A DNA stretch of 64,000 nucleotides from positions 124,001-188,000 of the forward strand of contig NZ_AKKC02000010.1 in NCBI RefSeq assembly GCF_000282095.2, written 5' to 3'. The translations under genes and the position numbers were made by a program. Source of the DNA: Rhizobium sp. CF080 (GTDB lineage: Bacteria > Pseudomonadota > Alphaproteobacteria > Rhizobiales > Rhizobiaceae). The notes below the pieces were generated by a model that worked only from the letters and a program-made list of their open reading frames with translations, ran no database searches and was not told where the DNA came from. Position 1 is the stretch's first letter. Each line of letters opens with the position of its first letter. Positions 25,941 to 34,662 of this stretch are shown here, in pieces.

Positions 25941-27086
25941 TCAGAACGGCATGCTGGCGAGGATGCTGCGGTCGATATGCTGGATATCCCGTTTGCCGCA
26001 GAGCGCCATGGTGATGTCGAGTTCCTTGCGGATGATCTCGAGCGTCGTCGTGACGCCTTCCTTGCCCATGGCGCCGAGGCCATAGAGGAAGGGCCGGCCG
26101 ATATGGGTGCCGCGGGCGCCGAGCGCCACGGCCTTCAGCACGTCCTGGCCGGAGCGGATGCCGCCGTCCACATGCACCTCGATCCGGTCGCCGACCGCTT
26201 CGACGATCTTCGGCAGCATGCTGATCGAGGAGGGGGCGCCGTCGAGCTGGCGGCCGCCGTGGTTGGACACGATGATCGCGTCCGCGCCGGTGTCGGCGGC
26301 GGCGCGCGCATCCTCTTCGTCGAGTATGCCCTTGATGATCATCTTGCCGCCCCAGAGGTCCTTGATCCAGCGGATGTCGTCCCAGGAAAGCCGTGGGTCG
26401 AACTGTTCCGCCGTCCAGGCGCCGAGCGAGGAGAGGTCGGACACGTTGCTCGCATGGCCGACGATATTGCCGAAACCGTGGCGCTTGGTCCCAAGCATTT
26501 CCAGGCACCATCGCGGGCGCGTCACGAGTTGCAGCGCCGCGTTGAGCGTCGGCTTCGGCGGAGCGGCGAGGCCGTTGCGCAGGTCCTTGTGGCGCTGGCC
26601 GAGAATCTGCAGGTCGGCGGTGACGACCAGCGCCGAGCATTTCGCGGCCTTGGCGCGGCCGATCAGCCGTTCCACGAAGCCGCGGTCCTTCATCACGTAG
26701 AGCTGGAACCAGAAGGGTTTCGTGGTCACCGAGGCGACGTCCTCGATCGAGCAGATGCTCATGGTCGACAGCGTGAAGGGCACGCCGAATTCTTCCGCCG
26801 CCTTGGCGGCCAGCATCTCGCCGTCGGCATGCTGCATGCCGGTCATGCCGGTCGGCGCCAGCGCCACGGGCATCGCCGCCTTTTCGCCGATCATGGTGGT
26901 TTCGAGCGTGCGGTTGGTCATGTCGACCAGGACGCGCTGGCGGAGCTTGATCCTGGAATAGTCTTCCTCGTTCGCCCGGTAGGTTCCCTCGGTCCAGGCG
27001 CCGCTATCGGCATAGTCGAAGAACATTTTTGGCACCCGACGTCGGGCCAGGATTTTCAGGTCTGCGATGGTCAATGGTTTGGACAT
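25941..27086 (-). CDS. lldD: FMN-dependent alpha-hydroxy-acid oxidase/L-lactate dehydrogenase
   Basis: The 381-residue FMN-dehydrogenase family protein has DYADSGAWTEGTYRANE near the N-terminus, the FMN/substrate segment PVALAPTGMTGM, QLYVMKDRG, the catalytic His in VSNHGGRQLDGA, VHVDGGIRSGQDV and GARGTHIGRPFLYGL. LldD (L-lactate to pyruvate, electrons to quinone) is the likeliest member; glycolate or mandelate oxidases are alternatives. The open frame extends 27 codons further upstream, but the ATG at 27086 gives the family N-terminus (MSKPLTIADLK). It is transcribed alone. Confidence 0.88.
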   Translation of the reverse strand: MSKPLTIADLKILARRRVPKMFFDYADSGAWTEGTYRANEEDYSRIKLRQRVLVDMTNRTLETTMIGEKAAMPVALAPTGMTGMQHADGEMLAAKAAEEFGVPFTLSTMSICSIEDVASVTTKPFWFQLYVMKDRGFVERLIGRAKAAKCSALVVTADLQILGQRHKDLRNGLAAPPKPTLNAALQLVTRPRWCLEMLGTKRHGFGNIVGHASNVSDLSSLGAWTAEQFDPRLSWDDIRWIKDLWGGKMIIKGILDEEDARAAADTGADAIIVSNHGGRQLDGAPSSISMLPKIVEAVGDRIEVHVDGGIRSGQDVLKAVALGARGTHIGRPFLYGLGAMGKEGVTTTLEIIRKELDITMALCGKRDIQHIDRSILASMPF

Positions 27087-27313
27087 CAGTCGAGCTGCTT
27101 TCGAAGGCGGGAGACAAGGCGGGCCAGGAATTAGCACAAATTTTCGGCACGGGTCACCGAAAATCATCAGGTTTTCTGTCGCGCGTCCAGGCTTTCGTCA
27201 GGCAGGGCTGCCGGGCAGAGCGAATGTCCCCAGTCGGGCAGGCTGAGCTCAATCCCAACCTGATGCCCCCATCCGGCTCGACAGGCCCGTCTCGGGGGAG
27301 CGGCCTATCCGAC

Positions 27314-27344
27314 TAAAAAAAGCGGGCGGCAATTGCCGCCCGCT
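27314..27344 (-). terminator. Rho-independent terminator of the chemoreceptor gene
   Basis: On the minus strand the stem AGCGGGCGGC / GCCGCCCGCT is closed by an AATT loop and followed by a run of seven T, 29 bp past the chemoreceptor stop codon. It is a textbook intrinsic terminator. Confidence 0.85.
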
Positions 27345-27372
27345 TGCTTGTCTCGACATCATTCAGGCTGGC

Positions 27373-29346
27373 TCAGAACTCTTCCCAGCTATCTTGGGCA
27401 GCCGCGCTCGCCGCACCGCCGCCGAATGCGCTTGCGACCTTGCGGCCGAGCGCTCTGGCCGGAGAGGCGACGGGCGTCGATCTGCCGGCTGCGGCGCGAA
27501 CCGGCGATGCCGCCGGAGCCGGCGCACGACCGGTGACCGGTGCCGCCCGGCCGGCGCCGTGGCCGACGTTGAAGCGTGTCAGCAGCTGGTTGAGGGCGGT
27601 GGCTTCCTTGGCCAGGCTATGGCTTGCCGCCGTCGACTGTTCGACCATGGCGGCATTCTGCTGGGTACCCTGGTCCATCGTGTTGATCGCGGTGTTGATC
27701 TCCTGCAGGCCGAGCGACTGTTCGCGCGAGGATTCGACGATCGCGCCGATATGCCGGTTGATCTCCTGGACCTCGACGACGATCACTTCCAGCGCCTTGC
27801 CGGTCTCGCCGACGAGATTGACGCCGGAGCGGACGTGTTCGCCGGACTTGGTGATCAGTTCCTTGATTTCCTTGGCGGCCTTGGCGGAGCGTTGCGCCAG
27901 TTCGCGCACTTCCTGGGCGACGACGGCAAAACCCTTGCCGGCCTCGCCGGCACGGGCTGCCTCGACGCCGGCATTCAGCGCGAGCAGGTTGGTCTGGAAG
28001 GCGATCTCGTCGATGACGCCGATGATGTTGCTGATCTCGGACGACGAGCGCTCGATCTCGTTCATGGCGGTAACGGCATTGCGCACCACGGCGCCTGACT
28101 TTTCGGCCCCCTCGCGCGCCTTGGCGACAAGGCTTCCGACTTCCTCGGCGCGCTTGCTGGAATCCTTCACCGTGGTGGTGATCTCTTCAAGGGCCGCGGC
28201 TGTTTCTTCCACCGAAGCTGCCTGCTGCTCGGTGCGCTTGGAGAGGTCGTCGGCCGCGGAGCGAATCTCGTTGGCGCCGGCATCGATGCCGCGGGCATTC
28301 TGGCCGACGGCCTGCAGGGCCTCCTGCAGATTGGCGACCGAGCCGTTGAAATTGGTGCGAAGCGCATCGAGATGCGCGACGAAAGGCGTGTCGATCCGAT
28401 AGACGACATTGCCATCGGCAAGATGGCCGAGGGCCGCCGCAAGCTGGTCGACGGCGAACTGGGTGTCGGTGGCTTCCTTTGCCTTCTGGGCTTCACGCTC
28501 GATGCGCTCCCGCTCGGACAGGCTGCGGTTGCTGTCGGCGTCCCGTTCCAGGCGGATACGCTCGATCGCGTTGTCACGGAACACGGATACGGCTGCGGCC
28601 ATCTGGCCGAGTTCGTCGCGGCGGTCCTGGCCTTCGACCGGCGCCTCGGTATTGCCGGCGGCAAGCGACGTCATCCGTTCGCGAAGCCGGGCGACCGGTG
28701 TGGTGATGCCTTTGGCGGCAATCAGCAGCGCGGCGATGATGCCGAGCGCGAAGACGACGACGAGGGTCGAGAGAGCCGTCATGATCGTCGAGTCGGTCTC
28801 GTCCGTCAGTGCGCTGCTGGTCTTGACGATCTCCTTGTTGAAGGCATCGAGGAAGCCGGCAATGTCCGTGGTCAGGGGAGCGACCAACTTGTCGGCTTTG
28901 ATCAGAGTCGATCTCGCCTCGTCGTTGCGGTCCTGTGAGCCGTATTGGACAGCCTGATCGGTGAGTGCAAGGACCTGCTTGACCTTGCCGATCAACGCGT
29001 CGATCTCCGCGGCCTTGCGCGGGACGTTCGTTTTGATGCTGTCGAGCCGCTTCAGGAGGCTGGCGGTGCTCTGCTTGTAGGAATCGACGGCTGTCTTAAG
29101 CTCCGGATCGGCGACATTGTAGGACAGCGTCTGATAGGCGGCATAGGCCGAGGCCGTCAGGCTTCGGTTGGCGCGGGCAATCTCGACGGCGGTGGCGTTA
29201 TCGGTCGAGATGAAGTTGGTATAGCTGGTGTCGGCGGCCTTGTACCGGCTTGCCACGAACCCGGTGGCGCCCAGACCGACCACGCAGAGCGGGATGATCA
29301 CCGACAGGATTTTAGTGCGAATGCTTGCATTCTTCAGAAATGACAT
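27373..29346 (-). CDS. Methyl-accepting chemotaxis protein with C-terminal CheR-type tether
   Basis: The 657-residue chemoreceptor has TM1 at about 12-30, a helical periplasmic domain (about 35-185, four-helix-bundle-like), TM2 at about 190-212, HAMP at about 213-265 and a second HAMP-like linker. The cytoplasmic signalling tip reads DEIAFQTNLLALNAGVEAAR and GKGFAVVAQEVRELAQRS. After an Ala/Pro-rich linker the last residues are DSWEEF, which fits the x-W-x-x-F pentapeptide that docks CheR/CheB in enteric receptors. No che genes lie nearby. The ligand is unknown. Confidence 0.92.
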   Translation of the reverse strand: MSFLKNASIRTKILSVIIPLCVVGLGATGFVASRYKAADTSYTNFISTDNATAVEIARANRSLTASAYAAYQTLSYNVADPELKTAVDSYKQSTASLLKRLDSIKTNVPRKAAEIDALIGKVKQVLALTDQAVQYGSQDRNDEARSTLIKADKLVAPLTTDIAGFLDAFNKEIVKTSSALTDETDSTIMTALSTLVVVFALGIIAALLIAAKGITTPVARLRERMTSLAAGNTEAPVEGQDRRDELGQMAAAVSVFRDNAIERIRLERDADSNRSLSERERIEREAQKAKEATDTQFAVDQLAAALGHLADGNVVYRIDTPFVAHLDALRTNFNGSVANLQEALQAVGQNARGIDAGANEIRSAADDLSKRTEQQAASVEETAAALEEITTTVKDSSKRAEEVGSLVAKAREGAEKSGAVVRNAVTAMNEIERSSSEISNIIGVIDEIAFQTNLLALNAGVEAARAGEAGKGFAVVAQEVRELAQRSAKAAKEIKELITKSGEHVRSGVNLVGETGKALEVIVVEVQEINRHIGAIVESSREQSLGLQEINTAINTMDQGTQQNAAMVEQSTAASHSLAKEATALNQLLTRFNVGHGAGRAAPVTGRAPAPAASPVRAAAGRSTPVASPARALGRKVASAFGGGAASAAAQDSWEEF

Positions 29347-29620
29347 CGTCCCTCACGATTTGAAATGCGGTCGCGAACCGACGGATCGGCAGCGCAGACA
29401 GGCCTTGGCCGTGCGCTGACAATTGAGTGTTGCGGAAGGTTCAACGAGGAATGGAAATGGCATGGCGAAAGTGCTGCGCCGTCATGGCCACCGGATCGTT
29501 CGTCGCGTCTATTCTTAATATTCTATAGTTTACATACGCTTAAATGTTGCAATTCTGATATTTGACAAAACGCAAGTCCGGGTCGCGACTGCATATCGTT
29601 TCGCGTGCGGCGTCAGGTAC

Positions 29621-30937
29621 CTACACGCTTTCGAGCGCACTTTTCATCGCCTTGCCCGCCACATAGGTCTCGACCACGGCGCGGTCGTCACCCATGGTCT
29701 GCAGCAGAAAGAGTTCCTCGGCGAGCGTCTTCACGGTTTCCATCCGCAGCCGCATCGCCGGCGTCGGGGCGGCGTTCAGCACCACGAAGTCGGCATCGGT
29801 GCCGGGCTCCAGCGTGCCGATATTGTCCGCCATCGACAGCGCTTCCGCATTGCCCCTCGTCATCAGGTAAAAACTTTCGAGCGGGTTGAGGCGCTCGCCG
29901 AGAAGCTGCTGGATCTTGTAGGCCTCGTCCATGGTCCTCAGCATCGAATAGCTGGAGCCGCCGCCTATATCGGTTGCAACGGCCACCCTGACGGGCTTTT
30001 CCCGCCGCATCAGCGATTTCATCGGGAACAGGCCGGAGCCGAGGAAGAGGTTGGAGGTCGGGCAGTGGACGGCGACGGCGCCAGCCTCGGACAACACGTC
30101 GGCTTCGCGGTCGGAGAGATGGATCGCGTGGCCGAGCAGGGTCTTGGGGCCGAGAAGGCCGTAATGGGCGTAGATATCCGTGTAGTCCCGGGCGTCGGGA
30201 TAAAGTGCTGCCGTATAGCGGATTTCCTCGTGGTTTTCGGACAGATGCGTCTGGATGTGCAGCTCCGGAAACTCCTCAGCCAGCGCCTGGGTCGCCTGCA
30301 TCTGGCCGGGCGTCGAGGTGATCGCGAAGCGCGGCGTGATGGCCACGTGGTTTCGGCCCTTGTCGTGCCAGTCGGCGATCACTGCCCGCGTCTCGTCATA
30401 GCCCATCTGCGGCGTGTCGAGCAGGCCCTGCGGCGCGTTGCGGTCCATCATCACCTTGCCGCCGACCATGCACATGCCGCGCTTCAGGGCTTCCGCAAAG
30501 AAGGCGTCGGCCGAGGTCTTGTGCACGGAGCAATAGGCGACCGCGGTCGTCGTGCCGTGGCGCAGCAGTTCGTCGTAGAAATGGGTGGCGATGCGGGCCG
30601 CGTGTGCGCTTTCGACAAACCGGCATTCCTCCGGAAACGTATAGGTGTTCAGCCATTCCAGCAGATTGGCGGCATAGGAGGCGATCACCTGCATCTGCGG
30701 GAAATGCAGGTGCATGTCGATGAAGCCCGGCAGGATCAGGTAGGGCCGGTGGTCGATCTCCTCGATGCCCTCGGGCGCGATCGCCTTCACCGTGCCGTAG
30801 CTGCCGGTAACCGAAATCTTGCCGTCTTCCACCAGCAGCGCACCGTCGCTTTCATAGAGGTAGCTGTCGGTATCGGTCAGCGACAGGGGCGCGCGTTTGA
30901 AGGAGAGCAGCCGCCCGCGGATCAGTGTCTTCGTCAT
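29621..30937 (-). CDS. guaD: Guanine deaminase
   Basis: The 438-residue amidohydrolase has the metal-binding HxH in GFIDMHLHFPQMQ, LHIQTHLSENHEE, GHAIHLSDRE and a late Asp in ATDIGGG. This is the guanine deaminase pattern (PGFIDxHxHxPQ). It converts guanine to xanthine, feeding the xanthine dehydrogenase encoded by xdhAB in the same block. Its start overlaps the end of puuD by four bases, so the two are cotranscribed. Confidence 0.92.
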   Translation of the reverse strand: MTKTLIRGRLLSFKRAPLSLTDTDSYLYESDGALLVEDGKISVTGSYGTVKAIAPEGIEEIDHRPYLILPGFIDMHLHFPQMQVIASYAANLLEWLNTYTFPEECRFVESAHAARIATHFYDELLRHGTTTAVAYCSVHKTSADAFFAEALKRGMCMVGGKVMMDRNAPQGLLDTPQMGYDETRAVIADWHDKGRNHVAITPRFAITSTPGQMQATQALAEEFPELHIQTHLSENHEEIRYTAALYPDARDYTDIYAHYGLLGPKTLLGHAIHLSDREADVLSEAGAVAVHCPTSNLFLGSGLFPMKSLMRREKPVRVAVATDIGGGSSYSMLRTMDEAYKIQQLLGERLNPLESFYLMTRGNAEALSMADNIGTLEPGTDADFVVLNAAPTPAMRLRMETVKTLAEELFLLQTMGDDRAVVETYVAGKAMKSALESV

Positions 30938-32160
30938 TGGGATATCGCGCTTTCGTACCAGGCCACCAGAAGCTTGCGCTCTTGCGGCGAGATGGCCGTG
31001 ACATTGCCCGGCGGCATGGCGTGGCTACGGCCGGCCTGGATGTAGATTTCCCGCGCATGGGCGGCAATTTCGGCATCCGTCTCCAGTTTGACGGATTTGG
31101 GGGTAAAATTGACGCCCTCGTAAACGGGTTCGGCCGCATGGCACATGGAACAGCGTGCCTGCACGACATCCCTGGCTGGGCCGAAATGGGCGTTGGCCGC
31201 GAATTTCTGGGCAACCGGGGTCATCGAGGTCTCGGTTTCGCCGGTCAGCACCTTCGGCACCGTCGAGAGCCACATGATGACGATGAACAGCAGCACCGTC
31301 ACCAGCCAGGTCCAGGTCGGCCTGCCCTTGCGGGCATGGGTGGTGTTGAACCAGTGCCGGATCGTCACGCCCATCAGGAAGACGAGTGCGGCGATCACCC
31401 AGTTGAACGCCGTCGCGAATGCCAGCGGATAGTGGTTCGAGAGCATGAAGAAGATGACGGGCAGCGTCAGGTAGTTGTTGTGGAGCGAGCGCTGCTTGGC
31501 GATCGCGCCGTATTTCGGGTCGGGCGTGCGTCCCGCGATTAGGTCGGCGACGACGATCTTCTGGTTGGGGATGATGATGAAGAAGACGTTGGCGGACATG
31601 ATCGTCGCGGTGAACGCGCCGAGATGCAGGAAGGTGGCGCGGCCGGAAAACACCTGCGTATAACCCCAGGCCATGGCGATCAGCACCAGGAAGAGCAGCG
31701 CCATCAGGCCCCAGGTATTGTTGCCCAGCGGCGACTTGCAGAGCAGGTCGTAGATGATCCAGCCGATCGACAGGGATGCCAGCGACAGCAGGATCGCCTG
31801 CCAGGGGGCAAGGTCCATCACCGTGCGGTCGATCAGGAACAGGTCGGCGCCGCCGTAATAGACGATGCAGAGCATCAGAAAGCCGGAGATCCAGGTGAAA
31901 TAGCTCTCGTATTTGAACCAGGTCAGGTGTTCCGGCATCTGGGCCGGCGCCACCAGGTATTTCTGGATGTGGTAGAAGCCACCCCCATGCACCTGCCATT
32001 CCTCGCCATAGGCGCCGGCCGGCAGATGCGGCCGCTTGGTCAGCCCGAGATCGAGCGCGATGAAATAGAACGACGAGCCGATCCAGGCGATTGCCGTGAT
32101 GGCATGGAACCAGCGGGCGGCGAAACTCAGCCACTCCCAGGCGATGGCGTATTCGTACAT
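30934..32160 (-). CDS. puuD: Membrane urate hydroxylase (PuuD) with cytochrome c domain
   Basis: The 408-residue protein has about eight transmembrane helices at the N-terminus (for example RWFHAITAIAWIGSSFYFIA and WQAILLSLASLSIGWIIYDL) and a C-terminal periplasmic cytochrome c domain with CSMCH. This is the PuuD-type urate hydroxylase (DUF989) that oxidises urate to 5-hydroxyisourate and passes electrons to the respiratory chain, replacing soluble uricase. It follows on metabolically from xdhAB and is coupled to guaD. No hydroxyisourate hydrolase or OHCU decarboxylase gene is in the window. Confidence 0.9.
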   Translation of the reverse strand: MYEYAIAWEWLSFAARWFHAITAIAWIGSSFYFIALDLGLTKRPHLPAGAYGEEWQVHGGGFYHIQKYLVAPAQMPEHLTWFKYESYFTWISGFLMLCIVYYGGADLFLIDRTVMDLAPWQAILLSLASLSIGWIIYDLLCKSPLGNNTWGLMALLFLVLIAMAWGYTQVFSGRATFLHLGAFTATIMSANVFFIIIPNQKIVVADLIAGRTPDPKYGAIAKQRSLHNNYLTLPVIFFMLSNHYPLAFATAFNWVIAALVFLMGVTIRHWFNTTHARKGRPTWTWLVTVLLFIVIMWLSTVPKVLTGETETSMTPVAQKFAANAHFGPARDVVQARCSMCHAAEPVYEGVNFTPKSVKLETDAEIAAHAREIYIQAGRSHAMPPGNVTAISPQERKLLVAWYESAISQ

Positions 32161-32469
32161 TCAGTCTTCCCCTTTTTGCCCCCCGACTCGTCACTCTGGG
32201 GAAAAAAGCCGGTCAAGGGAAGAGGGGGCCGCCCGGAACACTTTTTGTTCCGACACGGAACCGTGACCCGCGACTTCGAGTTCCCTTCGCGCGATCTTCT
32301 CCAGGATTGCAAATAGTAGAATGTTCTGAATTGTGCATCGCAATAAGTTGGGGTTAGCCCGCGACGACGACTCAACGTATTGTGACAATTGCAAGTCAGC
32401 CGGCGAAAGCTTGGTAATGCGTGCGGTTTGAGCCGGTGGTGGGGGCATTCATCAACGGAGACTAAGCTC
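32161..32469. other. Divergent promoter region puuD / secreted-protein gene
   Basis: This 309-bp divergent spacer contains an 11-bp palindrome ATTGTGACAAT at 32379-32389, about 80 bp before the plus-strand gene. No gene is seen. Confidence 0.45.
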
Positions 32470-32829
32470 ATGCGTGGTATTCTGAAAGGTGTGCTGATTG
32501 CGTATGCGTCCTGCGTTTACGCCGGTTCCGCTGCGGCTCACGAGGCCCACAGTCCGAGCGGCGTGAATTGGAAATACGATGGCTTTTGCTGCAACGGTGA
32601 CAACCACACAGGCGACTGCCAGATGATCTCGACCAAGAACGTCAAGATCATCAACGGCGGCTACGAGATCATCCTAGGGCCCGGTGACCATCGATTGATC
32701 ACCCGCCCGCACGATTTCAAACTGCCGCAGAGCCAGGCAAGGCGGAGCCAGGACGAGGAATATCATCTCTGCCTTTATCCGACTGAAGATACTCTGCGCT
32801 GCTTTTATGCGCCGGACATGAGCTACTAG
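32470..32829 (+). CDS. Small secreted Cys-rich protein of unknown function
   Basis: The 119-residue protein has a signal peptide (MRGILKGVLIAYASCVYAGS, cleavage near SAAA-HEA). The mature part of about 95 residues has five cysteines: CC in DGFCCNGD, one in GDCQM, and LCLYP plus RCFYAPDM near the end. It has several His and Asp residues near the N-terminus. The ATG at 32470 is preceded by GGAG; the frame opens further upstream without a signal. A disulfide-linked periplasmic domain is likely. I do not recognise a named family, and it is not obviously linked to purine use. Confidence 0.75.
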   Translation: MRGILKGVLIAYASCVYAGSAAAHEAHSPSGVNWKYDGFCCNGDNHTGDCQMISTKNVKIINGGYEIILGPGDHRLITRPHDFKLPQSQARRSQDEEYHLCLYPTEDTLRCFYAPDMSY

Positions 32830-32912
32830 GCGCGTTCGCGACAACGAGCGGCCAGGTGCGAAATATCCAGGCAGTTTTCCGTCCAGCAAAGCGGCGGATA
32901 GAAAACTGACTG

Positions 32913-33809
32913 CTAGTCCCGGAACGTCGGCATGGTTTTCCGCATGAAGTCGCGGAAGGCACGGATTTTCTTGGAATTCCTGCGGGCCTCCGGATAGACG
33001 AGCCAATAGTCGCTCTCGTCATAACCGAGAATGTCGAACGGCTGGACCAGTCGTCCGAGGGCGATATCGTCGGCATAAAATTCCGGCTGCAGGATTGCGA
33101 CCCCCTGGCCGGCAACCGCGGCGGCGGCCTCGAAGACCTGCGCCCCCATTTTGCTCACCGGTCGGCCCCTAAGATCGACGTCCGGCACGCCGGCTGCGGC
33201 AAACCAAAACGGCCACCACGGGTCGCCGGGATCGATGATCCTCAGCTTCAGGATATCCTCCGGTGTCTCGACGCCGCCGATCGTGGCGGCCAGGTCCGGG
33301 CTCAGCATCGGCGTGAAGTGATTGCGCATCAGAAAATGCCGGCGCAGGCCCGGCCATTCGGCCTTGCCGCTGCGGATCGCGATGTCCGCCGGAGCGCGTG
33401 TAAAATCGATCATCTCCTGCGATGTCTCAAGCCTGACGGCGATGCCCGGATTTTCGAGCTGGAAGGTGCCGAGATGGCGCGCCAACCAGAGCGAGGCGAA
33501 GGTCGCCGTCGAATGGATAATCAGCGTGCCCTCCGACGCGTCGTGCAGCGTCGAGAGCGCGTCGCTCATGATCGCGAATGCTTCCGTAATCCTCGGCGCC
33601 AGCCGTTCTCCCGCCTCCGTCAGCGAAACCTGCCTCGGCCGGCGCAGGAAGAGCGGCTCACCGAGCGTGTCCTCCAGCAGCTTGATCTGGTAGCTCACCG
33701 CCGTCTGGGTGAGCCCGAGTTCCTCGCCGGCCCGGGTAAAGCTCATCAGCCGGGCGGCGCATTCGAACACCCGAAGCGCATTCAGCGGGAACTGTTTCGA
33801 CATCTTCAT
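32913..33809 (-). CDS. LysR-family regulator (GcvA-like), paralogue 1
   Basis: The 298-residue regulator begins MKMSKQFPLNALRVFECAAR, then FTRAGEELGLTQTAVSYQIK as the helix-turn-helix, then a GcvA-like effector domain (FASLWLARHLGTFQLENPGI). It is clearly paralogous along its length to the LysR at 34663-35586. I chose the ATG at 33809 because the DNA just before it (CAAGAGAA) is shared with the paralogue as a likely ribosome-binding site; an ATG seven codons earlier is possible. It is divergent from a small DUF1127-like gene across a 117-bp spacer. Confidence 0.88.
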   Translation of the reverse strand: MKMSKQFPLNALRVFECAARLMSFTRAGEELGLTQTAVSYQIKLLEDTLGEPLFLRRPRQVSLTEAGERLAPRITEAFAIMSDALSTLHDASEGTLIIHSTATFASLWLARHLGTFQLENPGIAVRLETSQEMIDFTRAPADIAIRSGKAEWPGLRRHFLMRNHFTPMLSPDLAATIGGVETPEDILKLRIIDPGDPWWPFWFAAAGVPDVDLRGRPVSKMGAQVFEAAAAVAGQGVAILQPEFYADDIALGRLVQPFDILGYDESDYWLVYPEARRNSKKIRAFRDFMRKTMPTFRD

Positions 33810-33838
33810 GGATGAATTCTCTTGATCCATACAGACGG

Positions 33839-33854
33839 TAATTCGATTGGATTA
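33839..33854. promoter_or_regulatory. Putative LysR operator in divergent spacer 1
   Basis: TAATTCGATTGGATTA has inverted TAAT/ATTA ends and satisfies T-N11-A. The surrounding spacer resembles the spacer at 35587-35695 (GTAaTTcGAtTGGAtT versus GTATTTGAATTGGAATT), in the same position between a LysR gene and a DUF1127-like gene. Confidence 0.5.
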
Positions 33855-33926
33855 CCGCGATTTTCCAGCGCAAGTTACCTCCATGTCGATCAAATGAAAA
33901 CGGGGTATCCCCGTTGGAGGCAAGAG

Positions 33927-34154
33927 ATGTTTTCCATCCTCACCCGGCCGTTCGAGCAGTTCATGCCGAGGTTCGGCATCATTGATGCCATCCGCCGCCG
34001 GCTGGCGGTCCGCCGCAACCGTCTCGATCTCGAGGAGATGCCGCAGTCATGGCAGCGCGACCTCGGCCTGCTCGACGGCCGCGACAGGCGCGGTCCGCGG
34101 GACGAGGGCGCCTTCCACGCGACCAGGCTCATTCAGTCACAGCGCAATCTTTGA
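33927..34154 (+). CDS. Small DUF1127-like protein, copy 1
   Basis: The 75-residue basic protein has an arginine-rich middle (IDAIRRRLAVRRNRLDLEEM) followed by PQSWQRDLGLLDGRDRR, the pattern of DUF1127/YjiS-like proteins, whose C-terminal motif is LxxLxDxxLxDLGL. GGAGG six bases before the ATG at 33927 fixes the start. In other alphaproteobacteria LysR regulators control such proteins, and some take part in RNA turnover or in phosphate and carbon adaptation. Here its gene is divergent from LysR paralogue 1. Confidence 0.7.
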   Translation: MFSILTRPFEQFMPRFGIIDAIRRRLAVRRNRLDLEEMPQSWQRDLGLLDGRDRRGPRDEGAFHATRLIQSQRNL

Positions 34155-34267
34155 GCGCGCAGCCGATGAGGCCTGTCTGCTTGACCTGCCTGCTTGACGG
34201 GACGCCATCCGCCGGCTTCTATCCGGTGCAGGCCGATTGGGCCTGCTTCGACTTTAAGGGATGTGGA

Positions 34268-34654
34268 ATGACAGCTCAGCCTTTGGACCTCGACGATCAT
34301 ATAGCCGAGCTCCTGCAGGCGAGGACCTCCGCCCTCATGCGGCAGTCCCGGGCGGACATGGAAGCTCTCCTCGGCAAAGAGTTTACCTATATCAACGCGC
34401 AAGGCGAGGTCTGCGACCGTCGCCAGTATCTGGATCGGTATTGCTCCGGAAACGGCCCGCGTTTCCTGAAGCAGGAGATGGACATCGTGCGGATTATCGC
34501 GCGCGATCACGCCGTCGCCGTCCTGCTCGACTGCCGGGATGAAATCGAGTTTGCGGGCGAGCAATCGAACGGCGTCCACCGGGCGCTCTACATCTTCCGA
34601 AAACAGGCGGACCGCTGGCTCTGGTGTGAAGGGCAAGCAACCGAGATCAGGTAG
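34268..34654 (+). CDS. NTF2-like (SnoaL/DUF4440) protein
   Basis: The 128-residue protein reads as an NTF2-like fold: an N-terminal helix pair (LDDHIAELLQARTSALMRQS), ADMEALLGKEFTYINAQGEV, and closing strands HRALYIFRKQADRWLWCEGQATEI. DUF4440/SnoaL-type domains bind or process small hydrophobic molecules, but no function can be assigned. The ATG at 34268 overlaps no other gene. It lies downstream of DUF1127 copy 1 and converges with LysR paralogue 2. Confidence 0.8.
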   Translation: MTAQPLDLDDHIAELLQARTSALMRQSRADMEALLGKEFTYINAQGEVCDRRQYLDRYCSGNGPRFLKQEMDIVRIIARDHAVAVLLDCRDEIEFAGEQSNGVHRALYIFRKQADRWLWCEGQATEIR

Positions 34655-34662
34655 TCCTCACG

